From Acidobacteriota bacterium (GTDB taxonomy: Bacteria > Acidobacteriota > Blastocatellia > Pyrinomonadales > Pyrinomonadaceae): DNA of 64,000 bases. The notes below the pieces were generated by a model that had not been told where the DNA came from, did no database searches, and worked only from the letters and a program-made list of their open reading frames with translations. The position numbers and the translations under genes are program-made. The stretch spans positions 62,001-126,000 of the forward strand of contig JADJBB010000002.1 of the NCBI GenBank assembly GCA_016703965.1, written 5' to 3'. Positions 19,739 to 28,731 of the stretch are shown piece by piece (within the stretch, counting starts at the first letter, position 1; each line of letters begins with the position of its first letter).

Positions 19739-20061
19739 AAGATCCTCCTTTTTGCTCTCGATATTAGACTATTTTGTCCACTCGATGTCCACCGGCTGTC
19801 CGCAGCTTGTCCGCGGCTTGTCCGCGGGTTGTCGTGGACAGCTAAACCACTGATAAAAAGCTACTTACCGCAAGTTTCTCGGCAATTTCGACGATTTTTA
19901 CAAAAAAGTTTATCTCGTATGATCTGATCGCTACCTCTGTAATGTCAAAGATCCAAAAACGTTGCAAGGGTGACACAAAAATGCATAGAAGTCAAGGATT
20001 TTGTTTCCTCCGGTGTTGGTGGTTTTGATATATCGGTTGAGAGGTTACTGTGAACGACGTA
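19739..20061. other. Intergenic region with a short tandem repeat
   Basis: A 323-bp gap without a gene. At 19796-19841 it holds degenerate tandem copies of an 11-bp unit CTTGTCCGCGG (two exact copies at 19806-19827, a diverged copy on each side), closed by CTGTCC/GGACAG arms. The rest is AT-rich with no recognised signal. Confidence 0.5.
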
Positions 20062-20550
20062 TCAATCCCAATCATCCTTGAGCAGCAGTTCTTCGATCCG
20101 GTAGGAGTGGAGCATCTCGTGATTGAACAGATGCCGGAACATAATGAACACCGAATAGTGATCGAACGCCTCGTGGATGGCGGTTTTGTGCCACTCTTCC
20201 GGAGATAGTTTCTTGAGCCTTTCCACGAGTGACGCACGTTCACGAACGTAGCGGTCGAGGCTTTCGTCCAGATCGACCTCCAGCATCGCCCCAGCTTCGT
20301 CCTCGGCAGAATTTTCGATCGTCTTAATGACAGGCTCCGGCGTCGACAAGATCAGATCGAGCCGTGCCCGAAACGCAACGTCCGACTGCGACAGATGGAT
20401 CGCATGCTCATACGCCGACCATTTCGCCGGGGCGGGACGACGCTTCAGTATCTGCGGCGGAACTTCGCGGATCATTGGGATGATCACGCCGGGAGCGGTG
20501 GCGAGAGCGGAGATCAATGAGGACGAATCGCTCATGACTTTATCTAACAT
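20062..20550 (-). CDS. DinB-family protein
   Basis: DinB/YfiT proteins are four-helix bundles that usually bind a divalent metal through three His; many are thiol-dependent transferases of unknown substrate. The product of about 162 residues has the opening helix, PAKWSAYEHAIHLSQSD with the first His, and the C-terminal FIMFRHLFNHEMLHSYRIEELL with further His. ATG 20550 overlaps the stop of the upstream toxin gene and ATG 20535 lies 5 bases after it; either is a better start than one inside the toxin gene. It is probably translationally coupled to the DUF433/DUF5615 pair. Confidence 0.8.
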   Translation of the reverse strand: MLDKVMSDSSSLISALATAPGVIIPMIREVPPQILKRRPAPAKWSAYEHAIHLSQSDVAFRARLDLILSTPEPVIKTIENSAEDEAGAMLEVDLDESLDRYVRERASLVERLKKLSPEEWHKTAIHEAFDHYSVFIMFRHLFNHEMLHSYRIEELLLKDDWD

Positions 20551-20857
20551 ATTCGATCGTTCCGGCCTTAACCAAGGGTAGTACTCGATTGAGGTCGGAC
20601 ACCAACGGCAGGAGGTCGACAATGTCGTTTGTGGGGGCTATTAAGACCACGAAAGCGATACCAAAGCGGCTGATGACTTGTTGATGCTCGATGTTTTGGT
20701 CGTTTGTGATGAGGACATCAAATTCCTGCTCCGCAAGCCGCAATAGCTCACCGTTTTGCGTTCCGGCCCAGCCCGCTTCAGGGACGGTCTGAACAAGATC
20801 CGCGACGATGTGAGCTTTTAGCTTCTTTGGCAAACACTCGTCGAGCAGGACCCTCAT
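20540..20857 (-). CDS. DUF5615 PIN-like protein, probable toxin
   Basis: The 105-residue product has the compact PIN-like pattern of DUF5615: MRVLLDECLPKKL with the first acidic residues, NGELLRLAEQEFDVLITNDQNI with the second Asp pair, and a hydrophobic VVLIAPTNDI strand. PIN-fold toxins are RNases that use a cluster of Asp. The start codon overlaps the stop of the upstream DUF433 gene (TAATG), the standard arrangement of this toxin-antitoxin pairing. Toxic activity is inferred from family and context, not seen. Confidence 0.85.
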   Translation of the reverse strand: MRVLLDECLPKKLKAHIVADLVQTVPEAGWAGTQNGELLRLAEQEFDVLITNDQNIEHQQVISRFGIAFVVLIAPTNDIVDLLPLVSDLNRVLPLVKAGTIEYVR

Positions 20858-21078
20858 TAACCGATCACCTCAAAAGAATGACTGAGTTCGTGGAGCAGCT
20901 CGACCGCTTGTTCACGTTTCACGGTTGGAAAATCGTCGAGAAACTCGTCGAGCGAATGCCCGCCAGCCAAGTAGTCAAGCAAACTTTGAACAGTTACGCG
21001 GGTTCCCGCGAAAACAGCCGCACCGCTCATCACATCAGGTGACTGCGAAATTACACTCGTTTCGATCGCTGTATTCAT
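20857..21078 (-). CDS. DUF433 protein, probable antitoxin
   Basis: A 73-residue protein (from ATG 21078; ATG 21096 is also possible) with the DUF433 core: a conserved SPDVMSGAAVFAGTRVTVQSLLDYLAGGHSLDEFLDDFPTV pattern that forms a winged-helix DNA-binding fold, followed by a helix rich in Glu and Leu. DUF433 proteins commonly precede DUF5615/PIN toxins and are thought to neutralise them and autoregulate. The one-base overlap with the toxin gene fits this. Confidence 0.85.
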   Translation of the reverse strand: MNTAIETSVISQSPDVMSGAAVFAGTRVTVQSLLDYLAGGHSLDEFLDDFPTVKREQAVELLHELSHSFEVIG

Positions 21079-21099
21079 ACGGTGATTATAACCCAATAG

Positions 21100-21417
21100 T
21101 CAACACTGTCGTGCACCTTCGATGGCTGCTTTCTCGAGATCAGAGATGCCTCGCCATTGGACGGTATCAAGGAGTAAAAGTCTAACTCCTACGCCTTGAC
21201 GAATTATCTCGACCATATGAAGAAACCACTGCAAAGATGTCCATTCTTTCAACTGCGTTGACTTGAAACCATTCAATGACGGATCCCAGTAAACACCGGC
21301 TGCTTCGCGGTAGACATACTGGTAGTCTGCATCACCCTTGTTTGCAATTCCAAGGAAAAGCTCACCGGTATCCAGCATTTCAATTCGGTCTATGTACTGA
21401 GTTTCGCCCCAATTCAT
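21100..21417 (-). CDS. Small protein of unknown function
   Basis: I do not recognise a family. The product is about 105 residues from ATG 21417 (a GTG at 21435 is also in frame). It has an N-terminal strand-rich half (ELFLGIANKGDADYQYVYREAAGVYWD) and a helical C-terminal half, and looks like a compact soluble protein. It sits between the toxin-antitoxin pair and a VOC gene on the same strand, with short spacers, which supports its being real. Confidence 0.55.
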   Translation of the reverse strand: MNWGETQYIDRIEMLDTGELFLGIANKGDADYQYVYREAAGVYWDPSLNGFKSTQLKEWTSLQWFLHMVEIIRQGVGVRLLLLDTVQWRGISDLEKAAIEGARQC

Positions 21418-21448
21418 TCTTTCAGCAACTAACACGAGCGTCTCACTT

Positions 21449-21931
21449 CTAACCCCGCCTAGCGGCTTCGATCACCGCAACATCGATCTTTTTCATCTTC
21501 ATCATTGCTTCGAAGACGCGTTTGGCTACGGCTGGATCGGGGTCGGTGGTGCCTTTGGTTAGGGCGATGGGGGTTATTTGCCAGGAGAGGCCCCATTTGT
21601 CTTTGCACCAGCCGCACTCGCTTTCCTGGCCGCCGTTGCCGACGATGGCGTTCCAGTAGCGGTCGGTCTCTTCCTGGTCCTCGGTCGCGATCTGGAACGA
21701 GAACGCCTCCGTCTGTTTGAAATACGAACCGCCGTTCAACCCCAGGCAGGGAATGCCGAACACCGTGAATTCCACCGTCAAAACCTGCCCTTCCTTCCCG
21801 CCCGGAAAATCGCTCGGAGCCTTATGCACTGCCGTCACGCTCGAATCCGGAAACGTCGCCGCATAGAAATTCGCCGCCTCTTCAGCGTCCTTATCGTACC
21901 AAAGACAAATTGTATTTTTTGCTTGTGTCAT
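21449..21931 (-). CDS. VOC-family protein, PhnB-like
   Basis: The 160-residue product has the PhnB-like vicinal oxygen chelate fold: ICLWYDKDAEEAANFYAATFPDSSV at the start, GQVLTVEFTVFGIPCLGLNGG in the middle, the helix DRYWNAIVGNGGQESECGWCKDKWGLSWQITP, and the FEAMMKMKKIDVAVIEAAR tail. These were once labelled 3-demethylubiquinone methyltransferases, but the fold is of the glyoxalase/dioxygenase type and the substrate is unknown. It lies 26 bp downstream of the AT-rich block. Confidence 0.88.
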   Translation of the reverse strand: MTQAKNTICLWYDKDAEEAANFYAATFPDSSVTAVHKAPSDFPGGKEGQVLTVEFTVFGIPCLGLNGGSYFKQTEAFSFQIATEDQEETDRYWNAIVGNGGQESECGWCKDKWGLSWQITPIALTKGTTDPDPAVAKRVFEAMMKMKKIDVAVIEAARRG

Positions 21932-21957
21932 AATGTCACTTTTTCGGGCGCTTCTGA

Positions 21958-22731
21958 TTAAGTTTTAGAGTTGGAAGGTGATGCAGGAGCCAATTCAAAG
22001 GACTTTTGATTCATGAAATCCGCTGTTGCTTGGTAGAAACTTTTTGCTCTCGCTGATAGTTTGTCGTAATCTCCAAATAGGACACTGAAGTTGCCATATA
22101 CGTCTTCTGCTCTTACTGTTCTTTTGCTCTCTAAATTTTCAATAAACACCGGCCAATTCAAACAAGTTAGAGTTTGTTTTCCACGAGACTTAGTATGCAC
22201 CGGCCATTTCACAAGAACGGAATTATTGCCGCTAATTTCCTTTATTCCTTTGTATTCCGGATCAAAATATCGAGATCCAACTTCATCATCAACTACGACT
22301 CCAAGCCATCCGGTATCTTCGCCAAGGTCATGTGCGCGAACCAAAGCCGGTCCCCCAAAGATATTCCCCTCCTGGCCAGTAATTAGAAATTTGCCGTGGG
22401 CTATTGCTCCCCGCAATGGAATTACTCTTGACAATGCCATGAGAAATAGAGTGGTTGTAACGGATACTATTGCCCACCAGTCGGCGTCGCTGTCTCCTTG
22501 AGTCACGATGACAACACTGTCAGAAAAAGTCCAAGTTATAGGATGCGAAAGGGGTTTCTTGTGTTTTACTTTGACAACAGCCATTTTACTCGTTTGAGAT
22601 ACAATTTCGTCGAAAGCGACCAAAACTCCTATCGCACATTCGGGGTCTTTCAAACTTAGGGCACTCATTCCCAGAAGATCAAGATAAGCGACAAATCGGA
22701 AGGCCTCTTTGGTTGATTTCGCTGATAGCAT
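21958..22731 (-). CDS. Divergent class III nucleotidyl-cyclase-like protein
   Basis: Not a textbook family, but the 257-residue product aligns by eye with the class III cyclase core. FVAYLDLLGMSAL carries D18 at the first metal position, ITWTFSDSVVIV carries D71 at the second, and LRGAIAHGKF...NIFGGPALVRAHDLGE resembles the cyclase R-x-G-I-x-x-G...G-x-x-V-N-x-A-x-R-L-E segment. If active it would make a cyclic nucleotide; it could also be a degenerate binding domain. It lies 6 bp downstream of a membrane-protein gene, the arrangement of cyclase plus membrane effector seen in some defence systems. Base composition is clearly AT-richer than the flanks, suggesting transfer. Confidence 0.5.
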   Translation of the reverse strand: MLSAKSTKEAFRFVAYLDLLGMSALSLKDPECAIGVLVAFDEIVSQTSKMAVVKVKHKKPLSHPITWTFSDSVVIVTQGDSDADWWAIVSVTTTLFLMALSRVIPLRGAIAHGKFLITGQEGNIFGGPALVRAHDLGEDTGWLGVVVDDEVGSRYFDPEYKGIKEISGNNSVLVKWPVHTKSRGKQTLTCLNWPVFIENLESKRTVRAEDVYGNFSVLFGDYDKLSARAKSFYQATADFMNQKSFELAPASPSNSKT

Positions 22732-22737
22732 AAATAA

Positions 22738-23493
22738 TTATGGGGCATCACTTTCCACTGGCGCTTCAGGAATAATATCCTTCTCTTTGCCTTTGTCCGA
22801 TTCCTTGTATTTGCATAGGTCGGCCGTGACCTTAGTAATTCTCAACGCTAGAGCAAAGCAAAAGATCCAAGGCCAAGTCCAGCGAAAAGATTTTTCGGAT
22901 TCGGATGAATTTGCCTCACTTTCTAACTTAGAAATTTCTTCCTTCTCGTTTTTCAACTCTTCCAATTTCCGCACGATCTCGGTTGCCTCTTTATCTAGCC
23001 TTGGATTTGCTTGACTGAGATCAAATTTGTATTCTTTCCATCGAGCATTATCAACATAACGTGAACCTTCACCAGGGTATTCTCTGTTGCTAATCAGTTC
23101 ATTGTGGTTCTGTGAAGCGAATGATTCCCATTTTGGACTATCTAAACCGTACTCCAATTCGTCGGCGACCTTATTGAACCACTCGATACATGTATGTCCG
23201 CCATCCTTATCCAGATCACCTTGAAGAAATTGCCAAATATGTCCCGCATGCATTCTGACAGTGTTAAGTTCACCTTTGGCGTGAGAATGCCGCTGTTCTA
23301 ATACATCGTGAGTTTTAAGCCTTTGCACATCCATAATTGCAAACATAAGTCCAACTGTAGCCGTTGATAACCATACATAGTCAACGAAATGCCAGAAGAC
23401 GCCACTCTTTCTTATCGATACCGATAGAAGAAAAGAGTGGAATAATAAAAGCAATATGACAAAGAGAATACAAATAGCTATTAGGTTTTCCAT
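22738..23493 (-). CDS. Membrane protein of unknown function paired with the cyclase-like gene
   Basis: No family recognised. The 251-residue product has two N-terminal membrane segments (about residues 3-25 and 35-55). A soluble region of about 130 residues follows, rich in His, Trp and acidic residues. A coiled-coil stretch (EIVRKLEELKNEKEEISKLESE) leads to a third hydrophobic segment near 200-220 (WTWPWIFCFALALRI) and a charged tail. No cyclic-nucleotide-binding motif is evident. The gene ends 6 bp before the cyclase-like gene, so they are surely co-translated. AT-rich like its neighbours. A membrane effector role is an inference from layout only. Confidence 0.6.
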   Translation of the reverse strand: MENLIAICILFVILLLLFHSFLLSVSIRKSGVFWHFVDYVWLSTATVGLMFAIMDVQRLKTHDVLEQRHSHAKGELNTVRMHAGHIWQFLQGDLDKDGGHTCIEWFNKVADELEYGLDSPKWESFASQNHNELISNREYPGEGSRYVDNARWKEYKFDLSQANPRLDKEATEIVRKLEELKNEKEEISKLESEANSSESEKSFRWTWPWIFCFALALRITKVTADLCKYKESDKGKEKDIIPEAPVESDAP

Positions 23494-23655
23494 GAACTTT
23501 TCGATTCCGCGTGCTGGGGTCGTGTTTTCGGCAAATAGTCTGCCATTTGTTTATCGAATAATGAGCGACTTTAATCGCTTTGTAAGCCATTTGCACCGCT
23601 TCGTGAGGCACTTTCAGGCCTACGATTGATTAACCACACAACGCAGGACATTGCA
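23494..23655. other. Gap inside the AT-rich block with a solo repeat half
   Basis: This 162-bp gap separates the nuclease gene from the membrane-protein gene and could hold an internal promoter. At about 23631-23650 it carries a sequence related to one arm of the palindrome after katG. Confidence 0.4.
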
Positions 23656-24285
23656 TTAAAGGTCCCATACGTTGGCTTGTTCAATTATTTGGTCTCCGTA
23701 CGCGAACAACTCTTCCAAAGTAGTGAAAGAATGGCCCTTCGTTGGATAAACGACAGGATACTTTCCTTGCAAGGCATCGTCCAGCAAAAGCTCAAAAACT
23801 GATAGTTCTCCAAAAAGTCCGACTCTGAACGGATTGTATTTGTAAGCGTCAGATTTTCTGCGCAGTTCGAGCAATCTAGATTTCGCTTTTTGGACTTCCC
23901 ATACTTTTCGTCCAATAAGAGTATCGATCGAGAATTTCTCGGCAGAAGCAGATAAGTCTTCGAGACTTGTCAAAGTAATATTAGAACTACGAGCTGCGAG
24001 AATAGCTCCCGACTGAAAGCCCACCTCCGAAAGCAGGAACCCACGGTCAGCACCTATATCTTGAACGATAGACGTTAGGGCCATTACCTTCTCCTTCGGA
24101 ATATTATTCTTCCATGCCTTACATTCAACTATCCAGATAAATTCAACACCGCTAAAGTTTCCGGACACATAAACATCGACGGCATGGACAGTTCGTACAC
24201 CTTCCAGTTTTCGTTCGATTTCAGTTTTTAATCCTAGGGAGGAGAAAAATTCCGCCGCCTTTTTCTGATAATCAGACCAGTTCAT
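23656..24285 (-). CDS. Mrr-like restriction-endonuclease-fold protein
   Basis: The 209-residue product has an Mrr_cat-type PD-(D/E)xK domain in its N-terminal half: VHAVDVYV with D37, then WIVECKAWK with E54 and K56. The next helix, KVMALTSIVQDIGADRGFLLSEVGFQSGAILAA, is characteristic of Mrr/RecB-like nucleases. The C-terminal half (about 120-209) is unrecognised and may recognise DNA or a partner. Mrr-like nucleases cut modified or foreign DNA. The gene begins 8 bp after the MtlR-like gene; both are AT-rich. Whether it acts in restriction or DNA repair cannot be told. Confidence 0.7.
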   Translation of the reverse strand: MNWSDYQKKAAEFFSSLGLKTEIERKLEGVRTVHAVDVYVSGNFSGVEFIWIVECKAWKNNIPKEKVMALTSIVQDIGADRGFLLSEVGFQSGAILAARSSNITLTSLEDLSASAEKFSIDTLIGRKVWEVQKAKSRLLELRRKSDAYKYNPFRVGLFGELSVFELLLDDALQGKYPVVYPTKGHSFTTLEELFAYGDQIIEQANVWDL

Positions 24286-24293
24286 AAACAGAG

Positions 24294-24890
24294 TTAGCGC
24301 TTGTCAGCCACAGTCTTCTTCTTTACGAATCCGAGAACGGGTACGCCCTCGGGAGGTAATTCATCATTAACTGACCGCCATTGCGAAGTTCCTTCTGGAA
24401 CCCAAGATTTTGTTTGACGACGTTCTGGAGATACCCAATCCGCTCGATAGTAAAGTCTCGTAACGAGCGTGATAGTTGCGTTAATGAATCTGGCTCGCGC
24501 GTCAGCGAAATCAGGTTCAGCCCCCGGTGGAAGGCCTGACTTAAATGCTGAGCACAGCCCTTTCACGCGATCGTTTTGAAAACTCATACCATGCTTCGCA
24601 TGAGCGAATTCGTTTCGAACCTTTCGCAATAGGGAAATTTCACGAAATTCAAACTCGTCAATCAAGCCTAATGCAAAACAGGCATCAGATCTTGCTGAGA
24701 AAGTTCCAAGAGGGGCGTTAGGACTCTTTAATAAACGTTCTTTCACCTCGTCCTCGCAAGTGAAGGACAAAAGTGTTTCGAGAAGTTTTTCGTCAATTAG
24801 GGCCGCTGAGATTAGGGCAAGTCCGCGGTCTGACTCCGTCTGCAACTCTTGCAGAAAAGCTTCGAAGTCGATATTGTCTTCTGCATGCAT
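24294..24890 (-). CDS. MtlR (mannitol repressor)-like protein
   Basis: The first 125 of 198 residues follow the MtlR family: ESDRGLALISAALIDEKLLETLLSF, NAPLGTFSARSDACFALGLIDEFEF and the closing LLRKVRNEFAHAKHG. The family is named for MtlR, which controls mannitol use in enteric bacteria, but no mannitol genes are here, and many relatives sit in accessory regions. The C-terminal 70 residues are unlike MtlR. It starts 26 bp after the mqnE stop and precedes the Mrr-like gene by 8 bp. Confidence 0.65.
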   Translation of the reverse strand: MHAEDNIDFEAFLQELQTESDRGLALISAALIDEKLLETLLSFTCEDEVKERLLKSPNAPLGTFSARSDACFALGLIDEFEFREISLLRKVRNEFAHAKHGMSFQNDRVKGLCSAFKSGLPPGAEPDFADARARFINATITLVTRLYYRADWVSPERRQTKSWVPEGTSQWRSVNDELPPEGVPVLGFVKKKTVADKR

Positions 24891-24916
24891 AGCCGAAAAT
24901 TCCTCGCAATTTTCAC

Positions 24917-26017
<1,101 letters not shown>

Positions 26018-26066
26018 ATGTGTATGCTATGATTCTAACAAAAAGCGGTAGGTAACACACTTAATT

Positions 26067-26936
26067 ATGAAGTTCGGACAGGTCGAAAACCCGGAAGAGA
26101 TCGATTTTACGATTCCGCCGGATCATGCGGATACGGCAGCGGTTTTGGGCGGGAAGGCGGCGGATTCGCTGGAGATCCATGTTGGCTGTGCGAAGTGGAA
26201 TAAGACCGATCTGAAAGGGTTTTATCCGAAGGGTGTGAAGGACGAGTTGGCTTATTATTCGACGCAGTTCAACTGTATCGAGCTGAACGCGACGTTCTAC
26301 CGGCTATTTAAGTCTGACGTTTATGTGAATTGGTACGATGCCGTGCCGGAGGGCTTTAAATTCTTCCCGAAGCTGACGCAGTCCATCTCGCATTTTCGGC
26401 GGCTGAAGGATATAGACGAACTGGTTGATATTTCGGTGACCAACATGTCGCATCTTAAGGAAAAGCTCGGAATGCCGTTCCTGCAGATGCATAACAATTT
26501 CGGGCCGAAGGATTTTGAGCGGGTCGAGGCGTTTGTTGAGCTTTGGCAGTACGATGTTCCGTTGGCGATGGAGTTTCGCAAGACGGAATGGTACAACGAC
26601 CCCGAGGTCGCTCCGCGGCTTTATGAACTGCTCGAGAAAAACAAGATGACCAACGTCCTCGTCGATACCGCCGGACGCCGCGACCTGATGCACATGCGGC
26701 TGACGACGCCGAACGCTTTCATTCGCTGGGTCGGCGCAAATCATCCGGAATCGGATCGTGCCCGCCTCGACGAATGGGTCGAGCGAATCGCGGATTGGAA
26801 AGCTCAGGGTCTGCAGCAGCTTAATTTCTTCGTCCATCAGAACATCGAAAAAGAATCGCCGCTGCTCTCGGCCTATTTCATCGAGAAACTCAACAAAAAG
26901 CTCGGCACCGATCTGCAGATCCCGAAGACATTGTAG
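26067..26936 (+). CDS. DUF72-domain protein (YecE-like)
   Basis: The 289-residue product is a TIM-barrel DUF72 protein: HVGCAKWNKTDLKGFYPKG, YYSTQFNCIELNATFYRL, PEGFKFFPKLTQSISHFRRLKD, PFLQMHNNFGP, PLAMEFRKTEWYND and VLVDTAGRRD follow the family order. Its function is unknown; Fe-S assembly or nuclease roles have been proposed for relatives. The N-terminal 35 residues are an acidic extension. It is divergent from mqnE across 49 bp and is followed by a GNAT gene after 2 bp, so it heads a short operon. Confidence 0.9.
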   Translation: MKFGQVENPEEIDFTIPPDHADTAAVLGGKAADSLEIHVGCAKWNKTDLKGFYPKGVKDELAYYSTQFNCIELNATFYRLFKSDVYVNWYDAVPEGFKFFPKLTQSISHFRRLKDIDELVDISVTNMSHLKEKLGMPFLQMHNNFGPKDFERVEAFVELWQYDVPLAMEFRKTEWYNDPEVAPRLYELLEKNKMTNVLVDTAGRRDLMHMRLTTPNAFIRWVGANHPESDRARLDEWVERIADWKAQGLQQLNFFVHQNIEKESPLLSAYFIEKLNKKLGTDLQIPKTL

Positions 26937-26938
26937 GT

Positions 26939-27394
26939 ATGACCAACGTTATCAAACGCACGAACGAAGAAGATGCTGATTTTCTTTCGCTCGTTAAGCT
27001 GCTCGATGTCGAATTGGCTGACCGGGATGGCGAGGAGCATTCGTTTTACGCACAGTTCAATAAACCGGTTGGACTCACCGGCGTTGTGGTCGCATATCGC
27101 GAAGGAGAGGAAGTCGGCTGCGGAGCATTTAAGAAATACGACGCAAATTCGGTTGAGATCAAACGAATGTACGTCCGGCCCGATCGCCGCGGGCTTCGGA
27201 TCGCTGCCGAGGTACTGGCGGAACTGGAAAAGTGGGCGAATGAGGTTGGATTCTCGGAATACGTGCTGGAGACCGGATTCAAACAGCCCGAGGCGATCGC
27301 TCTTTACGAACGTTCCGGCTACGACGTGATACCAAATTACGGACAATACGTCGGCGTCGAAAACAGCGTCTGCATGCACAAAAAACTCGCTTAG
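26939..27394 (+). CDS. GNAT-family N-acetyltransferase
   Basis: A 151-residue acetyltransferase with the GNAT core: VVVAYREGEEVGCGAFKKYDANSVEIKRMYV (strands 2-4), the acetyl-CoA loop RPDRRGLRIAAEVLAELEKWA (motif A), and YVLETGFKQPEAIALYERSGYDVIPNYG (motif B). The substrate cannot be predicted. It starts 2 bp after the DUF72 stop, and the next gene begins 9 bp after its own stop, so all three are probably co-transcribed. Confidence 0.9.
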   Translation: MTNVIKRTNEEDADFLSLVKLLDVELADRDGEEHSFYAQFNKPVGLTGVVVAYREGEEVGCGAFKKYDANSVEIKRMYVRPDRRGLRIAAEVLAELEKWANEVGFSEYVLETGFKQPEAIALYERSGYDVIPNYGQYVGVENSVCMHKKLA

Positions 27395-27403
27395 AATATT
27401 AAA

Positions 27404-28711
27404 ATGACAAAACCATCACGCCTTTTCGCATTCCTGTCGCTATTCCTGCTTTCGACAACGTTAATTGCACAGTCTCCGAAAATTACTGCTATCAAAGCCG
27501 GCCGGCTGATCGATACCGTAAACGGCCGCGTTCTCGAGAATCAAACGATCCTTATCGAAGGCGACCTGATCAAAGCGGTCGGTTCAAATGTGGCCATTCC
27601 CGCTGGAGCTGAGGTCATCGATCTTTCGACATCGACCGTGCTGCCGGGATTGACGGATTCTCACGTTCACATCTCGGGACAGGCGGGAACCGCGAACTAT
27701 TACGATGTCTTGTTTCGGCGGACCTATATCGATACAGCGGTAACGGCTCACATTTACACGAAGCGAACGCTGGACGCCGGTTTCACGACCGTCCGCGATC
27801 TCGGGTCTACCGCATTTCTCGCCGTTTCACTTAAGAATGCGATCAATCGCGGCGAGATCGAAGGGCCGCGGATCATTCCGGCGACGTATTACATCGGTTC
27901 CACCGGCAGTCATGGCGATCTGAACGGGTTTTCGGCCTGGCTCGCCGATCGTACGCCGCCCGAAATGTCGGGTATTGCCGACGGTGTTGACGAGGTGCGA
28001 AAAAAAGTAAGGTACCTGATCAAAAACGGTGCTGAGGTGATCAAGTTCGGAGCGACCGCAGGTGTGCTTTCAGAAGAGGTTAGCGTGGGTGCTCCGCAGT
28101 ACTCTCAGGAAGAAATGAATGCAATAGTCGCCGAAGCAAAACTGCACGGGATAAAGGTCACTGCCCACGCTCACGGGACCGAGGGGATCAAAATGGCGAT
28201 CCGGGCCGGAGTCGATTCGATCGAACATGGAAGTTTGATCGATGACGATGGCATCAGGATGATGAAGGAAAAGGGAACTTATCTGTCGGCAGATATCTAC
28301 AACGACGATTTTATTTTGGCTGAGTTTGCGAAGTTTGGGACGCCGCAGAAGATCATCGATAAAGAAAAGCTTGTCGGCAGGCTTCAGCGCGAGAATTTTA
28401 AGAAGGCGGTTCAAGCCGGTGTGAAGATAGCGTTTGGGACCGACGCGGGCGTTTATCCGCACGGCTGGAATGCAAAGCAGTTTGCGAAGATGGTCGAGTG
28501 GGGAATGACGCCGATGGCCGCAATTCAGGCGTCAACCGTAGGTAACGCTGACCTTTTCGGCTGGACCGATAAGATCGGTTCGATCACCGCCGGCAAATAT
28601 GCAGATATCATCGCCGTCAGCGGAGATCCGATACAAAACATCGGGATACTAGAAAATGTGAGTTTCGTGATGAAGGGCGGAACGATCTATAAGAATAACG
28701 TCAAGAAATAG
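27404..28711 (+). CDS. Exported amidohydrolase (imidazolonepropionase/prolidase-like)
   Basis: Amidohydrolases are metal-dependent TIM-barrel hydrolases of amide or related bonds. The 435-residue product has a signal sequence (residues 1-23, ending LIAQ) and then the composite beta-sandwich and barrel. The first metal motif is LTDSHVHISG, the carboxylated-Lys region is GAEVIKFGA, the His ligands lie in VTAHAHGTEG and DSIEHGS, and the catalytic Asp is in FGTDAGVYPHG. The group includes Xaa-Pro/Xaa-Arg dipeptidases of the Sgx9260 type, so an extracytoplasmic dipeptidase is likely but unproven. Confidence 0.9.
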   Translation: MTKPSRLFAFLSLFLLSTTLIAQSPKITAIKAGRLIDTVNGRVLENQTILIEGDLIKAVGSNVAIPAGAEVIDLSTSTVLPGLTDSHVHISGQAGTANYYDVLFRRTYIDTAVTAHIYTKRTLDAGFTTVRDLGSTAFLAVSLKNAINRGEIEGPRIIPATYYIGSTGSHGDLNGFSAWLADRTPPEMSGIADGVDEVRKKVRYLIKNGAEVIKFGATAGVLSEEVSVGAPQYSQEEMNAIVAEAKLHGIKVTAHAHGTEGIKMAIRAGVDSIEHGSLIDDDGIRMMKEKGTYLSADIYNDDFILAEFAKFGTPQKIIDKEKLVGRLQRENFKKAVQAGVKIAFGTDAGVYPHGWNAKQFAKMVEWGMTPMAAIQASTVGNADLFGWTDKIGSITAGKYADIIAVSGDPIQNIGILENVSFVMKGGTIYKNNVKK

Positions 28712-28731
28712 CTCAGTTTGCACAAAAAAAT

